Below, piece after piece: positions 34,814 to 43,838 of a stretch of DNA of 64,000 nt. The translations under genes were made by a program, and so were the position numbers. The notes beneath the pieces are model-generated. The model saw nothing but the letters and a program-made list of their open reading frames with translations. It was not told the origin of the DNA and did no database searches. Position 1 is the stretch's first letter. The number at the start of each line of letters is the position of its first letter. Origin of the DNA: DATAOG01 sp963798075 (lineage in GTDB: Bacteria; Pseudomonadota; Alphaproteobacteria; Geminicoccales; Geminicoccaceae); contig CAWCRU010000031.1 in NCBI GenBank assembly GCA_963798075.1, positions 1 to 64,000 on the forward strand, in the 5' to 3' direction.

Positions 34814-36175
34814 GTGTCTACCCTCATGCCCAACGCCATGCCCGCGCGAGCACGGCGGCGGCTTCGGGCAGCAAGCGCGATGAGCCTTCGTCCGGCATCC
34901 GTTCCATTTGTCGCCGTCCTCATCGGCCTCGGCTTGGCTCGGCTCGCTCCGGCCGAATTTGCCGCCGCTGGCACGGCCATCGTGCACGAGGCCCGGGCGG
35001 ACACCATGAGCCGCGCGCAGGCCCGCCGTCTGGCGGCGGACCTGGCCGCGCTCGGGCGCGCCATGTTCATTGATCCCGCCCTCTCCGAGTCGGGCCAGAT
35101 GGCCTGCGCGACCTGCCACAACCCCAATCACGCCTTCGGGCCGGCCAACGCTCTGGCCGTGCAGCTCGGCGGCAGCGACATGCGCAAGCCCGGCCTGAGG
35201 GCAGTGCCGTCGCTCAAGTATCTGCAGGTCGTGCCGCAATTCACCGAGCACTTCTTCGACAACGAGGACGAAGCCGACGAGAGCGTCGACAACGGGCCGA
35301 GCGGCGGGCTCACCTGGGATGGCCGCGCGGACCGCGGCAGCGCGCAGGCGCGCATTCCACTCTTATCCGAGTTCGAGATGGGCAACGGCGATCCGGCGGC
35401 GGTCGTCGCGCGCGCGCTGCGGGCGGGCTATGGCAAGCGCCTGCAGGCCATCTTCGGAAAGGCGGTCCTCGACGACCCGACCGCGACGTTGGATGGCATC
35501 GTCAAGGCCTTCGAGGTCTTCGAGCAGGACTATCGCAGCTTCTATCCGTACAGCAGCAAGTATGACGCCTATCTCGCCGGCGAAGCGACGCTGTCGCCCG
35601 CCGAGGCGCGGGGCCTCGAGCTGTTCGACGACCCCGAGAAGGGCAACTGCGCCGGCTGCCACATCAGCGAGCGCGGCAACGAAGGCACGCCGCCGCAGTT
35701 CACCGACTTCGGCCTGATCGCGCTCGGCCTGCCGCGCAATCCGGAGATCCCGGCCAACGCCGATCCGGGCTATTTCGATCTCGGCGCCTGCGGGCCGCTG
35801 CGCACCGACCTTCAAGGTCACGACGACTATTGCGGCCTCTTTCGGACGCCGACCCTGCGCAATGTCGCGCTGCGCCAGAGCTTCTTCCACAACGGCGTCA
35901 TCCACAGCTTGCGCAAGGCGGTCGAGTTCTACGCCACCCGCGACAGCAACCCTGAGCGCTGGTACCCGCGCAATCCCGACGGCAGCGTCCGCAAGTTCGA
36001 CGACCTGCCGCCGCCGTATCAGAAAAACCTGAGCGAGGAGCCGCCCTTCGACGGCCGTCAGCCGGGCGACCCCCCGGCGTTGACCGACGCCGAGGTCGAC
36101 GACCTGGTCGCGCTCCTCGAGACGCTGACCGACGGCTGGTTCGACCCCGCGCCGACCCCCCTGGACAAGCGGTGA
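34814..36175 (+). CDS. Di-haem cytochrome c peroxidase/MauG family protein
   Basis: A periplasmic di-haem protein. Two CxxCH haem sites are present: CATCH (with NPNHAFG after it) and CAGCH. WDGRADRGSAQARIPLL and the C-terminal RTPTLRNVALRQSFFHNGVI with the second-haem region are typical of the MauG/CcpA family. The start is unclear: GTG 34814 opens the frame, but ATG 34880 (MSLRPASVPFVAVLIGLGLA) gives a cleaner signal peptide. It probably reduces peroxide or oxidises a protein partner using periplasmic cytochrome c. Confidence 0.85.
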   Translation: MSTLMPNAMPARARRRLRAASAMSLRPASVPFVAVLIGLGLARLAPAEFAAAGTAIVHEARADTMSRAQARRLAADLAALGRAMFIDPALSESGQMACATCHNPNHAFGPANALAVQLGGSDMRKPGLRAVPSLKYLQVVPQFTEHFFDNEDEADESVDNGPSGGLTWDGRADRGSAQARIPLLSEFEMGNGDPAAVVARALRAGYGKRLQAIFGKAVLDDPTATLDGIVKAFEVFEQDYRSFYPYSSKYDAYLAGEATLSPAEARGLELFDDPEKGNCAGCHISERGNEGTPPQFTDFGLIALGLPRNPEIPANADPGYFDLGACGPLRTDLQGHDDYCGLFRTPTLRNVALRQSFFHNGVIHSLRKAVEFYATRDSNPERWYPRNPDGSVRKFDDLPPPYQKNLSEEPPFDGRQPGDPPALTDAEVDDLVALLETLTDGWFDPAPTPLDKR

Positions 36176-36221
36176 CGGCACCGGAATCATGGTCGGGCAC
36201 GGGGCGGTCGCTCAGTGGCCG

Positions 36222-37145
36222 TCAGGGGGTTGCGCAATCGGAGCGCTTGGTCGGGTGCGTCGCCGCGAATTCCTTGGCCGCCGCCACCCAGGGCTGCTCT
36301 TGCTCTTCGCTCCATTGGTGCGGGGTGTCCCCCCAGAGAACGATGCCATCGACACACAGGTCATAGAGCGTTTCAAGCTCGAAACGCCAGTAATCGACCG
36401 GGAGTGGCTGCCAGCCCAAGCGCTCAGGCCTCGCCGACGGGTGGTATCTCGCCATCACGAATGGATACACTGGCTTGCCATAGCGCTGCGCCGCTTTCAG
36501 CAGTTCGCGCATCTCGGTCGCCCAGCCTTCTTGGTCCTCATAGAAAGTATACGTCGAAGGCATGATGAAATCGAGCGCCTGCGCCAACGGATTCAACAAT
36601 TGATTGGCCAAATTCCACTCATGGTATAAGGTATATACTTCGCCGTCGGTCGGATTCCGGGCAAACCTCACCGTGGTCCGATAGTCGCGAATGGGGACGC
36701 CGTCGTATAGGCCAATCCTGATCTGGGGACGTTCATCGCGCAGCCAATGCACGACCGTGATGAGCTTGTCGATGCTTTGCAAGATCTCGGCGCGCGAGCT
36801 TTGGCGGAGGTCCAACGGCCAATGCTCGATATCGACGACCACAATGCCGCTGCCCCGGTCGACCACGTCCCGAGCGGTCGCGCGCACGGTCGCCTCGTCT
36901 GCCTGGCCGGTGTCTTGGCCGACGAAGAAAGATCTTCGGTATTTGACATCAATGGCTCTGAAACCTAGGTCGGCCGCCGAGGGCCTGCCGCGGTTGGCGA
37001 GACCGTCGTACACCAAGAACGGCACTGCGGCTCTCGATGCTCCGACCGCAACCGCGGCGCCGGCGGTCAAGACCGAGAGCGTGACCGCCAGGCGGGCCGC
37101 GAGTTGTCGCCGCCGTGACCGGCCCTGAAGGGCGCTCGCGATCAA
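36222..37145 (-). CDS. Exported protein, probable TIM-barrel glycosidase-like
   Basis: A 307-aa protein of uncertain function, visibly less GC-rich than its neighbours. An N-terminal hydrophobic segment (LAVTLSVLTAGAAVAVGA) suggests export or anchoring. The body has strand/loop pieces seen in glycoside-hydrolase barrels: GIVVVDIEHWPLD with acidic residues at a strand end, PQIRIGLYDGVP, DFIMPSTYTFYED, KPVYPFVMARYHPS and CVDGIVLWGD. The overall arrangement recalls hyaluronidase-like (GH56-type) barrels, but I cannot confirm a family. It converges with the peroxidase gene. Confidence 0.55.
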   Translation of the reverse strand: MIASALQGRSRRRQLAARLAVTLSVLTAGAAVAVGASRAAVPFLVYDGLANRGRPSAADLGFRAIDVKYRRSFFVGQDTGQADEATVRATARDVVDRGSGIVVVDIEHWPLDLRQSSRAEILQSIDKLITVVHWLRDERPQIRIGLYDGVPIRDYRTTVRFARNPTDGEVYTLYHEWNLANQLLNPLAQALDFIMPSTYTFYEDQEGWATEMRELLKAAQRYGKPVYPFVMARYHPSARPERLGWQPLPVDYWRFELETLYDLCVDGIVLWGDTPHQWSEEQEQPWVAAAKEFAATHPTKRSDCATP

Positions 37146-37172
37146 TCGTCGCCAACTCCGGCCGCGCCGCGG

Positions 37173-39506
37173 CTATTCCGCCGCCTGGACGATCCGCTCC
37201 GGCTCGTCCTGGATCGCGTCGTAGGCGGCGAGCGCCGCGAGGTTGATCATCTCCGAGACCGAGGCGTTCATCGAGAGGATCTGGACCGGCTTGGAGAGGC
37301 CCAGCAACAAGGGGCCGATCACCATGCCGCCACCTAGCTGTTTGAGCAGGCGCGAGCTGATGCTGGCGGTGTGCAGCGCCGGCATGATCAGGACGTTCGC
37401 GGGCTCGGATAAGCGGCAAAAGGGATAGAGCGCGAGCAGCTCGGGGTCGAGGGCGACATCCGCCGACATTTCGCCGTCGTACTCGAAGTCGACCTCGCGC
37501 CGGTCGAGCTCCTCGACCGCCTCCTGGACGCGCAGCGCCTTCTCGATCCGGCGGCTGCCGAAGGTCGAAAAAGACAGCAGAGCGACCCTCGGCGTGAAGC
37601 CCATGCGGCGCGCGGCATGCGCGGTCTGGATCGCGATGTCGGCGAGCTCGGAGGGTGTCGGCAGCTCGTGCACGGTGGTATCCGCGATGAACACGGTGCG
37701 GCCGCGCGCCAGCATCATCGTAAAGCCGAGCAGGCGCTCGCCGGGCTTGGGGTCGATCACGCGGCGCACGTCGCGGAGCACGCTGATGTAGTTGCGGGTG
37801 AGGCCCGTGACCATGGCGTCGGCGTCGCCCTCGGCGACCATGCAGGCGCCGAACACGTTGCGGTCCTGGTTGACCAGGCGCTGGCAGTCGCGGAACAAAA
37901 GGCCGGTGCGCTGGCTGCGCCGGTAGAGCAGCTCGGCGTAGGCGCGGTTCTTGGTCGAGAGCCTCGCGTTGTGGATCTCGAGACAGCCCTCCGGCAGGTT
38001 GAGGCCGATCGCGTGGGCGGTCTCGTGGATCCGCTCCTCGCGGCCGATCAGGACGGGCTTGCCGAGGCCGGCGTTGTGCCAGGCGAGGGCAGCCCGGATG
38101 GTCTTTTCCTCCTCACCCTCGGCGAACACCACCCGCTTGGGGTGGGCGCGGACCCGGTCGATGATCAGCTGCATGCGGCTGGCCGTAGGATCGAGGCGGG
38201 CGCGCAGCTGGTCGCAGTACTGCTCGCGATCGCCGATCGGCAGGCGGGCGACGGCGCTGCTCATGGCCGCCTGGGCGACCGCCGCGGGCACGGCGATGAT
38301 CAGGCGCGGATCGAACGGCGTCGGGATCAGATAGTTGGGCCCGTAGCGCAGCCGGCGGCCGCGATAGGCGGCGCTGACCTCGTCCGGCACGTCCTCGCGG
38401 GCGAGGGCTGCGATCGCGTAGGCGGCGGCGATCTTCATCGGGTCGTTGATGGTGGTCGCGCGCACGTCCAGAGCACCCCGGAAGATGTAGGGAAAGCCGA
38501 GGACGTTGTTGACCTGGTTCGAATAGTCCGAGCGGCCGGTCGCGATCAGCGCATCGGGTCGGACCTCCTGCAGCGCCTCGGGCATAATCTCGGGGTCGGG
38601 GTTGGCCATGGCGAACACGATCGGCTGCCGGGCCATGCTCTTGGTCATCTCGGGGCTGAGCGCGCCTTTGGCCGAGAGGCCGAAGAACACGTCGGCCCCG
38701 ATCAGAGCCTCGGCCAGCGTGCGCGCATCGGTGTCGATCGCGTGCGCGGACTTCCACTGGTTCATGCCGGCCGCGCGGCCGCGCCAGACGACGCCCTGGG
38801 TATCGCACAAGATCGCATTGTCGTGCGGCAGACCCATGGCCTTTAAAAGCTCGATGCAGGCGATCGCGGCGGCCCCGGCGCCGTTGACCACGAGCTTGAC
38901 GTCGCGCAGCGAGCGGCCGGTCACGTCAAGCGCGTTGATCAACCCCGCCGCGGCGATGATCGCGGTGCCGTGCTGATCGTCATGGAAGACCGGGATGTCC
39001 ATGGCCTCGCGCAGGCGCTGCTCGATGATGAAGCAGCCGGGCGCTTTGATGTCCTCGAGGTTGATGCCGCCGAAGGTCGGCCCCAGCAGGCGCACGCAGT
39101 CGACGAAGGCATCGACGTCCTCGGTGTCGACCTCGAGGTCGATCGCGTCGATGTCGGCGAAGCGCTTGAACAGGACCGCCTTGCCCTCCATCACGGGCTT
39201 AGCGCCGAGCGCGCCGAGATTGCCGAGGCCGAGCACCGCGGTGCCGTTCGAGATCACCGCCACCAGATTGCCCTTGGCGGTATAGTCGTAAACTTTGGCG
39301 GGATCGGCCTTGATCGCGAGGCAGGGTGCGGCCACGCCCGGCGAATAGGCGAGCGACAGGTCGCGCTGGGTGGTGAGCGGCTTGGTCGGCGTAATCTCGA
39401 TCTTGCCGGGGCGGCCGCTGCGGTGCATCTCGAGCGCCTCCTCGTCGGTGATCGAGACGTAGTCCGTCTTGTCCTCGACCGCGGCGCTGTCGGAAGCAGT
39501 GCTCAC
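37173..39506 (-). CDS. maeB: NADP-dependent malic enzyme with phosphotransacetylase domain
   Basis: A 777-aa multidomain malic enzyme converting malate to pyruvate, CO2 and NADPH. The N-terminal catalytic half has AYSPGVAAPCLAI, VYDYTAKGNLVAVISNGTAV, GGINLEDIKAPGCF and HDDQHGTAII. The NADP domain follows with VVNGAGAAAIACIELL. From about residue 440 a phosphate acetyltransferase-like domain begins (RVVFAEGEEEKTIRAA) and runs to the end; in this family it is usually regulatory. The GTG at 39506 is chosen because the conserved part begins about 20 residues later. Length is normal for the MaeB type. Confidence 0.92.
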   Translation of the reverse strand: MSTASDSAAVEDKTDYVSITDEEALEMHRSGRPGKIEITPTKPLTTQRDLSLAYSPGVAAPCLAIKADPAKVYDYTAKGNLVAVISNGTAVLGLGNLGALGAKPVMEGKAVLFKRFADIDAIDLEVDTEDVDAFVDCVRLLGPTFGGINLEDIKAPGCFIIEQRLREAMDIPVFHDDQHGTAIIAAAGLINALDVTGRSLRDVKLVVNGAGAAAIACIELLKAMGLPHDNAILCDTQGVVWRGRAAGMNQWKSAHAIDTDARTLAEALIGADVFFGLSAKGALSPEMTKSMARQPIVFAMANPDPEIMPEALQEVRPDALIATGRSDYSNQVNNVLGFPYIFRGALDVRATTINDPMKIAAAYAIAALAREDVPDEVSAAYRGRRLRYGPNYLIPTPFDPRLIIAVPAAVAQAAMSSAVARLPIGDREQYCDQLRARLDPTASRMQLIIDRVRAHPKRVVFAEGEEEKTIRAALAWHNAGLGKPVLIGREERIHETAHAIGLNLPEGCLEIHNARLSTKNRAYAELLYRRSQRTGLLFRDCQRLVNQDRNVFGACMVAEGDADAMVTGLTRNYISVLRDVRRVIDPKPGERLLGFTMMLARGRTVFIADTTVHELPTPSELADIAIQTAHAARRMGFTPRVALLSFSTFGSRRIEKALRVQEAVEELDRREVDFEYDGEMSADVALDPELLALYPFCRLSEPANVLIMPALHTASISSRLLKQLGGGMVIGPLLLGLSKPVQILSMNASVSEMINLAALAAYDAIQDEPERIVQAAE

Positions 39507-39612
39507 CTCTCGGTCTCCCTGACGCTCCGGCCGCCTCCTTGGGGAGGGTTCGCGCCGCACCACCGCCGGTCGGGCGGCTGCCCCAAAGCCTAGACCCTCC
39601 GGCGAGAGCTCG

Positions 39613-40625
39613 TCAAACGAAGCCGCGTGGCCCGATGCCCTTCCCGGCTGCAGCAGACGTGTGCGAGAGGCGGGCGAGGCGTTCGGTCAGGAGCGTGAAA
39701 AAACCGTCGGCGTCGAGCTCGTTCAGCACCTTGGCGTTGGCCGGCGCGGTGCCGCGGTTGTGGCGGCCGTGGCCCCGCCAGTCGATCACCGTCCGGCCCA
39801 TGGTGAGTTCGCTCAGGGTCTCGACCTCGACGTGGCAGTCGCGGCCCGAGAACAGCTCCGGCCGCAGCAGGTAAGCGATCACGCAGGGATCGTGCAGCGG
39901 CGCGCCCACCCGCCCGCGCTCGGTCTCGTAGATGTTGTAGAACTCGAGCAGCCCCGTGACCGCGGCGCCGACCGGCGTGCCGAGCGCCCGGATCGCGGCG
40001 ATCCGTTCGGGCGTGACCACCGCTTGATGGGTGACCTCCAGGCCGCACATGACGATCGGCGCCCTTGAGCGGAATATCACATCGGCCGCGTGCGGGTCGG
40101 CCAAAATGTTGAATTCGGCGCCGGCGTCGTATTGCCGAGCCCGATCGCACCGCCCATCAGGACGATCTCCCGGATCCGCGGCACGATCTCCGGCGCCTTG
40201 ACCATCGCCGTCGCGACGTTGGTGAGCGGCCCGGTCGGGCACAAGGTGAGCGTGCCCGCCGGCCGGGTGCGAAGCAGCTCGATCAGGGCATCGACCGCGT
40301 GGCCCCGGGCGAGTGGAACTTCCGGCTCGGGCAGTTCGTGGCCGTCGAGATCGGAGGCGCCGAACACGTAGTCGGCGGTGATCGGCGCCCGCACCAGGGG
40401 TCGCGCGCAGCCGGCGTGGACCGGGATGTCGGCTCGGCCGGCCAGTTCCAGGACCTTGCGGGCGTTCTTCTCGGTGAGCGCCAGCGGCGCGTTGCCGGCG
40501 ACCGCGGTGACCGCGAGCAGCTCGAGGTCGGCCGGCGAGCCGAGCGCCAGCAGCAGCGCCAGCGCGTCGTCGTGACCCGGATCGCAGTCGATGACGATCG
40601 GCCGCGGCGCGATGGCTCGGCTCAT
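39613..40625 (-). pseudogene. Frameshifted inosine/uridine-preferring nucleoside hydrolase
   Basis: Ribonucleoside hydrolase gene split by a single-base loss near 40118. The first part from ATG 40625 has the calcium-binding DCDPGHDDALAL, TLCPTGPLTNVA and VLMGGAIGLGN. After the break the other frame continues AEFNILADPHAADVIF through GLEVTHQAVV to DPCVIAYLL (the late catalytic Asp region). Intact relatives read GN.TPAAEFNI; here GCGGCC appears as GCGCC. All catalytic segments are otherwise preserved, so recent inactivation or a sequence error are both possible. Confidence 0.8.
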
Positions 40626-40719
40626 CGGCTCGCCTCTACGAGCTGGCCGGGCCGGCCCGCTGCTGCACACCGGTCCTGGTCCCGACGCTCAAACGCCCCG
40701 GACCGGCTGCAGCGACCGG

Positions 40720-41289
40720 TCAGCCTGTCCACTCGGTCGTGAGCTCGGCGGCATCGGCATGCGGCACGGCCGGCGGCTTGCCCTCGATGCTGCCCAGGTG
40801 CACGAAGCCGACCAGGCGATCGTCCGGGGCGAGGCCGAGCGCGGTCCTCACATGCCCGTCATAGGCGTTGGCGCCGGTCAGCCATTTGCCGCCGAAGCCC
40901 TGGGCGTGGGCCGCGAGCAGCAGGTTCTGGACCGCAGCGCCCGTCGAGAGGATCTGCTCGATCTCCGGGATCTTGGGATGCTGCGGCTCGAGCTTGGCCA
41001 CGACCGCGATCAGGAGCGGCGCGCGCAGCGGCCGGGCGCGCTCCTGCTCGAGGGCCGCGTCGGCCGCCTCGGGCTGGCGCTGGCGCAGCGCGGCCGCGAA
41101 CACCTCGCCCAGGCGAGCGCGGGCGGCACCCCGGATCACGATGAAGCGCCAGGGTCGCAGCCGGCCATGGTCGGGAGCGCTGGCACCCGCCGCCAGGATC
41201 CGCGCCAGCGCCGCGCCCTCGGGTGCCGGCTCGGTGAGGAACGCCGGCGCCACAGAGGATCGGGTCATGACTGCTTCGAGGGCTTCCAT
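40720..41289 (-). CDS. Nitroreductase family protein (YdjA-like)
   Basis: A 189-aa FMN-dependent oxidoreductase. The early FMN site reads ASAPDHGRLRPWRFIVIRG (the P-H-G-R-x-x-P-W pattern of YdjA-type proteins), and the central dimer helix is STGAAVQNLLLAAHAQGFGG with KWLTG after it. The C-terminal LVGFVHLGS contributes to the FMN pocket. The ATG at 41289 has a GGCGGCG stretch upstream. Its natural substrate is unknown; such proteins use NAD(P)H to reduce nitro compounds or quinone-like molecules. Confidence 0.87.
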   Translation of the reverse strand: MEALEAVMTRSSVAPAFLTEPAPEGAALARILAAGASAPDHGRLRPWRFIVIRGAARARLGEVFAAALRQRQPEAADAALEQERARPLRAPLLIAVVAKLEPQHPKIPEIEQILSTGAAVQNLLLAAHAQGFGGKWLTGANAYDGHVRTALGLAPDDRLVGFVHLGSIEGKPPAVPHADAAELTTEWTG

Positions 41290-41532
41290 CGCCGCCTCAT
41301 GCCGTTTGGGCCATCCGGCGCCGTTTGTGCCTTGCCCGCGCGCCCAAGACAAGCCCCGCCGGCCCGCTCCGGGCGGCTTTAACGGTCGCGCAATCTCTTG
41401 CCGTCATTGTCTCCTAAACATCTTTCGTGTTGCACCGCCGCATTCGCGAACCCTTGCCCGAACAGGGGGTTGTTGCCTATGTGATGCGGTGCACAAGCAA
41501 ACGGCGCGGTCGGCCGAGGAGAGGAACGCTCG

Positions 41533-41967
41533 ATGGATCGCCACGGTTACTTCTTTGAGGACCTGAGCCTCGGCATGACCCGGGTGTTCAGCAAGACGAT
41601 CACCGAGGCCGACCTCTTGATGTTCGCCGGCGTCTCCGGCGACACCAACCCGATCCACCTCGACCAGGACTTCGCCAGCCGGACCATGTTCGAGGGTCGG
41701 ATCGCGCACGGCATGCTGACCGCAAGCCTGGTCTCGACCGTGCTCGGCACCCGCCTGCCCGGCCCGGGCGCGGTCTACGTGAGCCAGAGCCTCAAGTTCC
41801 TCGCCCCGGTGCGGATCGGCGACACGGTGATCGCGCGCGCCGTGGTCGCCGAGTTGATGCCTGAGCGCAACCGCGTGCGTCTGCAGACCTTCTGCATGGT
41901 CGGCGAGCGCAAGGTGCTCGACGGCGAGGCCGTCTTGATGGTGGAGCGCAAGCCCAACGGCGCCTGA
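41533..41967 (+). CDS. MaoC-like (R)-specific enoyl-CoA hydratase
   Basis: A 144-aa hot-dog-fold protein. The hydratase-2 motif is intact in FAGVSGDTNPIHLDQDFA (catalytic Asp and His), followed by RIAHGMLTASLVSTVLG. It is close in size and pattern to PhaJ, which supplies (R)-3-hydroxyacyl-CoA for polyhydroxyalkanoate synthesis, but no PHA synthase is nearby. A GAGGAGAGG ribosome site lies upstream. The 243-bp region before it shows no gene. Confidence 0.87.
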   Translation: MDRHGYFFEDLSLGMTRVFSKTITEADLLMFAGVSGDTNPIHLDQDFASRTMFEGRIAHGMLTASLVSTVLGTRLPGPGAVYVSQSLKFLAPVRIGDTVIARAVVAELMPERNRVRLQTFCMVGERKVLDGEAVLMVERKPNGA

Positions 41968-42071
41968 GCCGCGGCCACGCTCATCCGCCAAGCGCCACGG
42001 CAGCGGCAGCGCCGCCGCCGGTGACCGGCCGCCGCTGCCGTGCTACAACCAGGGCGCAGCGGAGAGAAGTC

Positions 42072-42566
42072 ATGGCGACCCGACCGGAGCAGCTCTACAA
42101 GGACGACTTCTACGCCTGGACCCGCGACCAGGCAAAGGCGCTGCGCCGCCTCGCCGGGCAACGCTGGAACGGCCCGCTCGACCTGAAAAATCTGGCCGAG
42201 GAGGTCGACGAACTCGGGATGCAAGCGCGCAATGGCGCCCGTAGTCAGCTCCTCCGGATCCTCGAGCATGCCCTGAAGCTGGAGCATTCGCCCGCGGCCG
42301 AGCCGCGCGCCGGCTGGCTCAACTCGATCGACGACGCCCGCGGCGAGATCGAGGCTGCGATCACGCCGGCGATCCGCGCCGAGGTCGAGCCGATGCTGCC
42401 CAAGCTGTTCGAGCGCGCCCGGCGCAAGGTTGTTCGTGATCTGACCGCCCACGGCGAGAAGGAGGCGGCGCGGGCGTTGCCGGCGGACTGTCCCTATGCC
42501 TTCGACGAGCTGATCGCCGACGACTGGTGGCCGGTCAACCGGCACGGCCTGCGTGACGAGGTTTGA
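42072..42566 (+). CDS. DUF29 family protein
   Basis: A 164-aa protein of the DUF29 family. The recognisable start LYKDDFYAWTRDQAKALRRL is followed by LAEEVDELGMQARNGARSQL, LRILEHALKLEHSP and the C-terminal CPYAFDELIADDWWP. These are small, mostly helical proteins of unknown function that are abundant, often in tandem, in cyanobacteria and alphaproteobacteria. ATG 42072 has GGAGAGAAG upstream. A broken paralogue follows 10 bp after the stop. Confidence 0.85.
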   Translation: MATRPEQLYKDDFYAWTRDQAKALRRLAGQRWNGPLDLKNLAEEVDELGMQARNGARSQLLRILEHALKLEHSPAAEPRAGWLNSIDDARGEIEAAITPAIRAEVEPMLPKLFERARRKVVRDLTAHGEKEAARALPADCPYAFDELIADDWWPVNRHGLRDEV

Positions 42567-42576
42567 AGGAGCCGCG

Positions 42577-43078
42577 ATGGCGACCCGGCAGGGGCAGCTC
42601 TACAAGGACGATTTCTACGCCTGGATTTCTACGCCTGGACCCGCGATCAGGCGCAGGCCCTTGGCCGCCTCGCCGCAACCCGGCCGAACCTGGCACTCGA
42701 TTTCCCCCACCTGATCGAGGAGGTGGCGGACTTGGGCATCAGTCAGCGCGACGCGGTCCGCAGCCAGCTGCGCCGAATCATCGAGGATTGCCTGAAATTG
42801 GAATATCCGCCCGCGCGCGACCCCGGGGCCGTCTGGTATGAGACCATCATCCACGCCGCACTGAAATCGAGGACAAGATCTCGCCGACGATTCGGCCCGG
42901 CCTGCCGCGACGACTGCCGCGCCTGTGGCTGCAGGCGCGGCGCGACACCGCGGCAACGCTCCGCCTTCACGGCGAGCACGCGGCCGCCGACGCCTTGCCG
43001 GAGACTTGCCCCTGGCGATTGGCCGATCTGCTCCGTCACGACTGGTACCCCGCGAGCCGTCACGATCTCACGCCCTGA
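42577..43078 (+). pseudogene. DUF29 paralogue inactivated by a 14-bp tandem duplication and a 1-bp loss
   Basis: The start MATRQGQLYKDDFYAW copies the upstream gene. A tandem repeat of ATTTCTACGCCTGG (42611-42624 and 42625-42638) then shifts the frame. In the new frame TRDQAQALGRLAATRPNLAL and LIEEVADLGISQRDAVRSQL continue the family pattern. A second shift near 42862, where one G seems lost before AAATCGAGGAC, moves the rest to DKISPTIRPGLP...ETCPWRLADLLRHDWYP, ending at TGA 43076. Two independent lesions make real loss of function likely. Confidence 0.8.
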
Positions 43079-43151
43079 CCCGCGGGCGAGCGTTGCGATG
43101 CCTGTTACGCGATCGATCTCGATGTGCTAACATTCCAGGGTTGAATATCCG

Positions 43152-43772
43152 ATGCCCCGGTCAAAGCCATGGTCCCGCCGTTTCGTTCCTGCATTGCTGC
43201 TGCTCTGCGCGGCCTGCCAGGATCCGGATTTCGGCAGCGGGCCGATCGCCCTCGGCCCTGCCGTCCAGGCCAGCTTCGACGAGTACATGACGCGTGACGC
43301 GCCCGCCTGTTTTGCCATTACCGGGGACGGCTTCGGCTCGTACTACGTCTATTGCGTCGGGGGCTTCAATTGCACCACCTCCGCTGCGCGGCTCATGACT
43401 TTGGATCGGTGCCGCGGCCGCAATTCCGACCAGTCCTGCAAGCTCTATGCGATCGGCCGCCACATCGTCTGGCAGGCCGGAGCGCGGCCGCCGCCGGGGC
43501 TCAGCGCGAGCGAGCAGCTGAGTCGTGAATGCCTCGCCGGCCACAGTCCCGCGATCCGCATTCAAAAATGCTCCGATGCGATCGCGTCGGCGCAGCTCGC
43601 CGAGCGCGACAAGCGTGGCCCCTTCTACGTGCGTGGCCGGGCCTACGAGCAGACCGGCGATCTGGATCTCGCCGAGCAGGACTATCGGGCCGTGCTGAGC
43701 ATCGATCCGGATCACCAGGCAGCCCGCGAGCGGCTGGACCGCTTGGTGGCACCCGCGGCCGCGCCGGAGTGA
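43152..43772 (+). CDS. Lipoprotein with a C-terminal TPR motif
   Basis: A 206-aa exported protein. The N-terminus MPRSKPWSRRFVPALLLLCA ends in a lipobox (LCAAC), suggesting lipid anchoring. The middle is Cys-rich (YYVYCVGGFNCTT, DRCRGRNSDQSCKLY). The last 45 residues hold one tetratricopeptide-like unit (GPFYVRGRAYEQTGDLDLAE, ending SIDPDHQAA). No named family is recognised. It precedes ribF on the same strand but with 66 bp between, so co-transcription is uncertain. Confidence 0.72.
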   Translation: MPRSKPWSRRFVPALLLLCAACQDPDFGSGPIALGPAVQASFDEYMTRDAPACFAITGDGFGSYYVYCVGGFNCTTSAARLMTLDRCRGRNSDQSCKLYAIGRHIVWQAGARPPPGLSASEQLSRECLAGHSPAIRIQKCSDAIASAQLAERDKRGPFYVRGRAYEQTGDLDLAEQDYRAVLSIDPDHQAARERLDRLVAPAAAPE

Positions 43773-43838
43773 CCGCGGGCGCGAAGCGTAAGGCCGGTGC
43801 TCTTTACAGCGCCCGCCGGGCGCGGGCATAAGGCGGCA

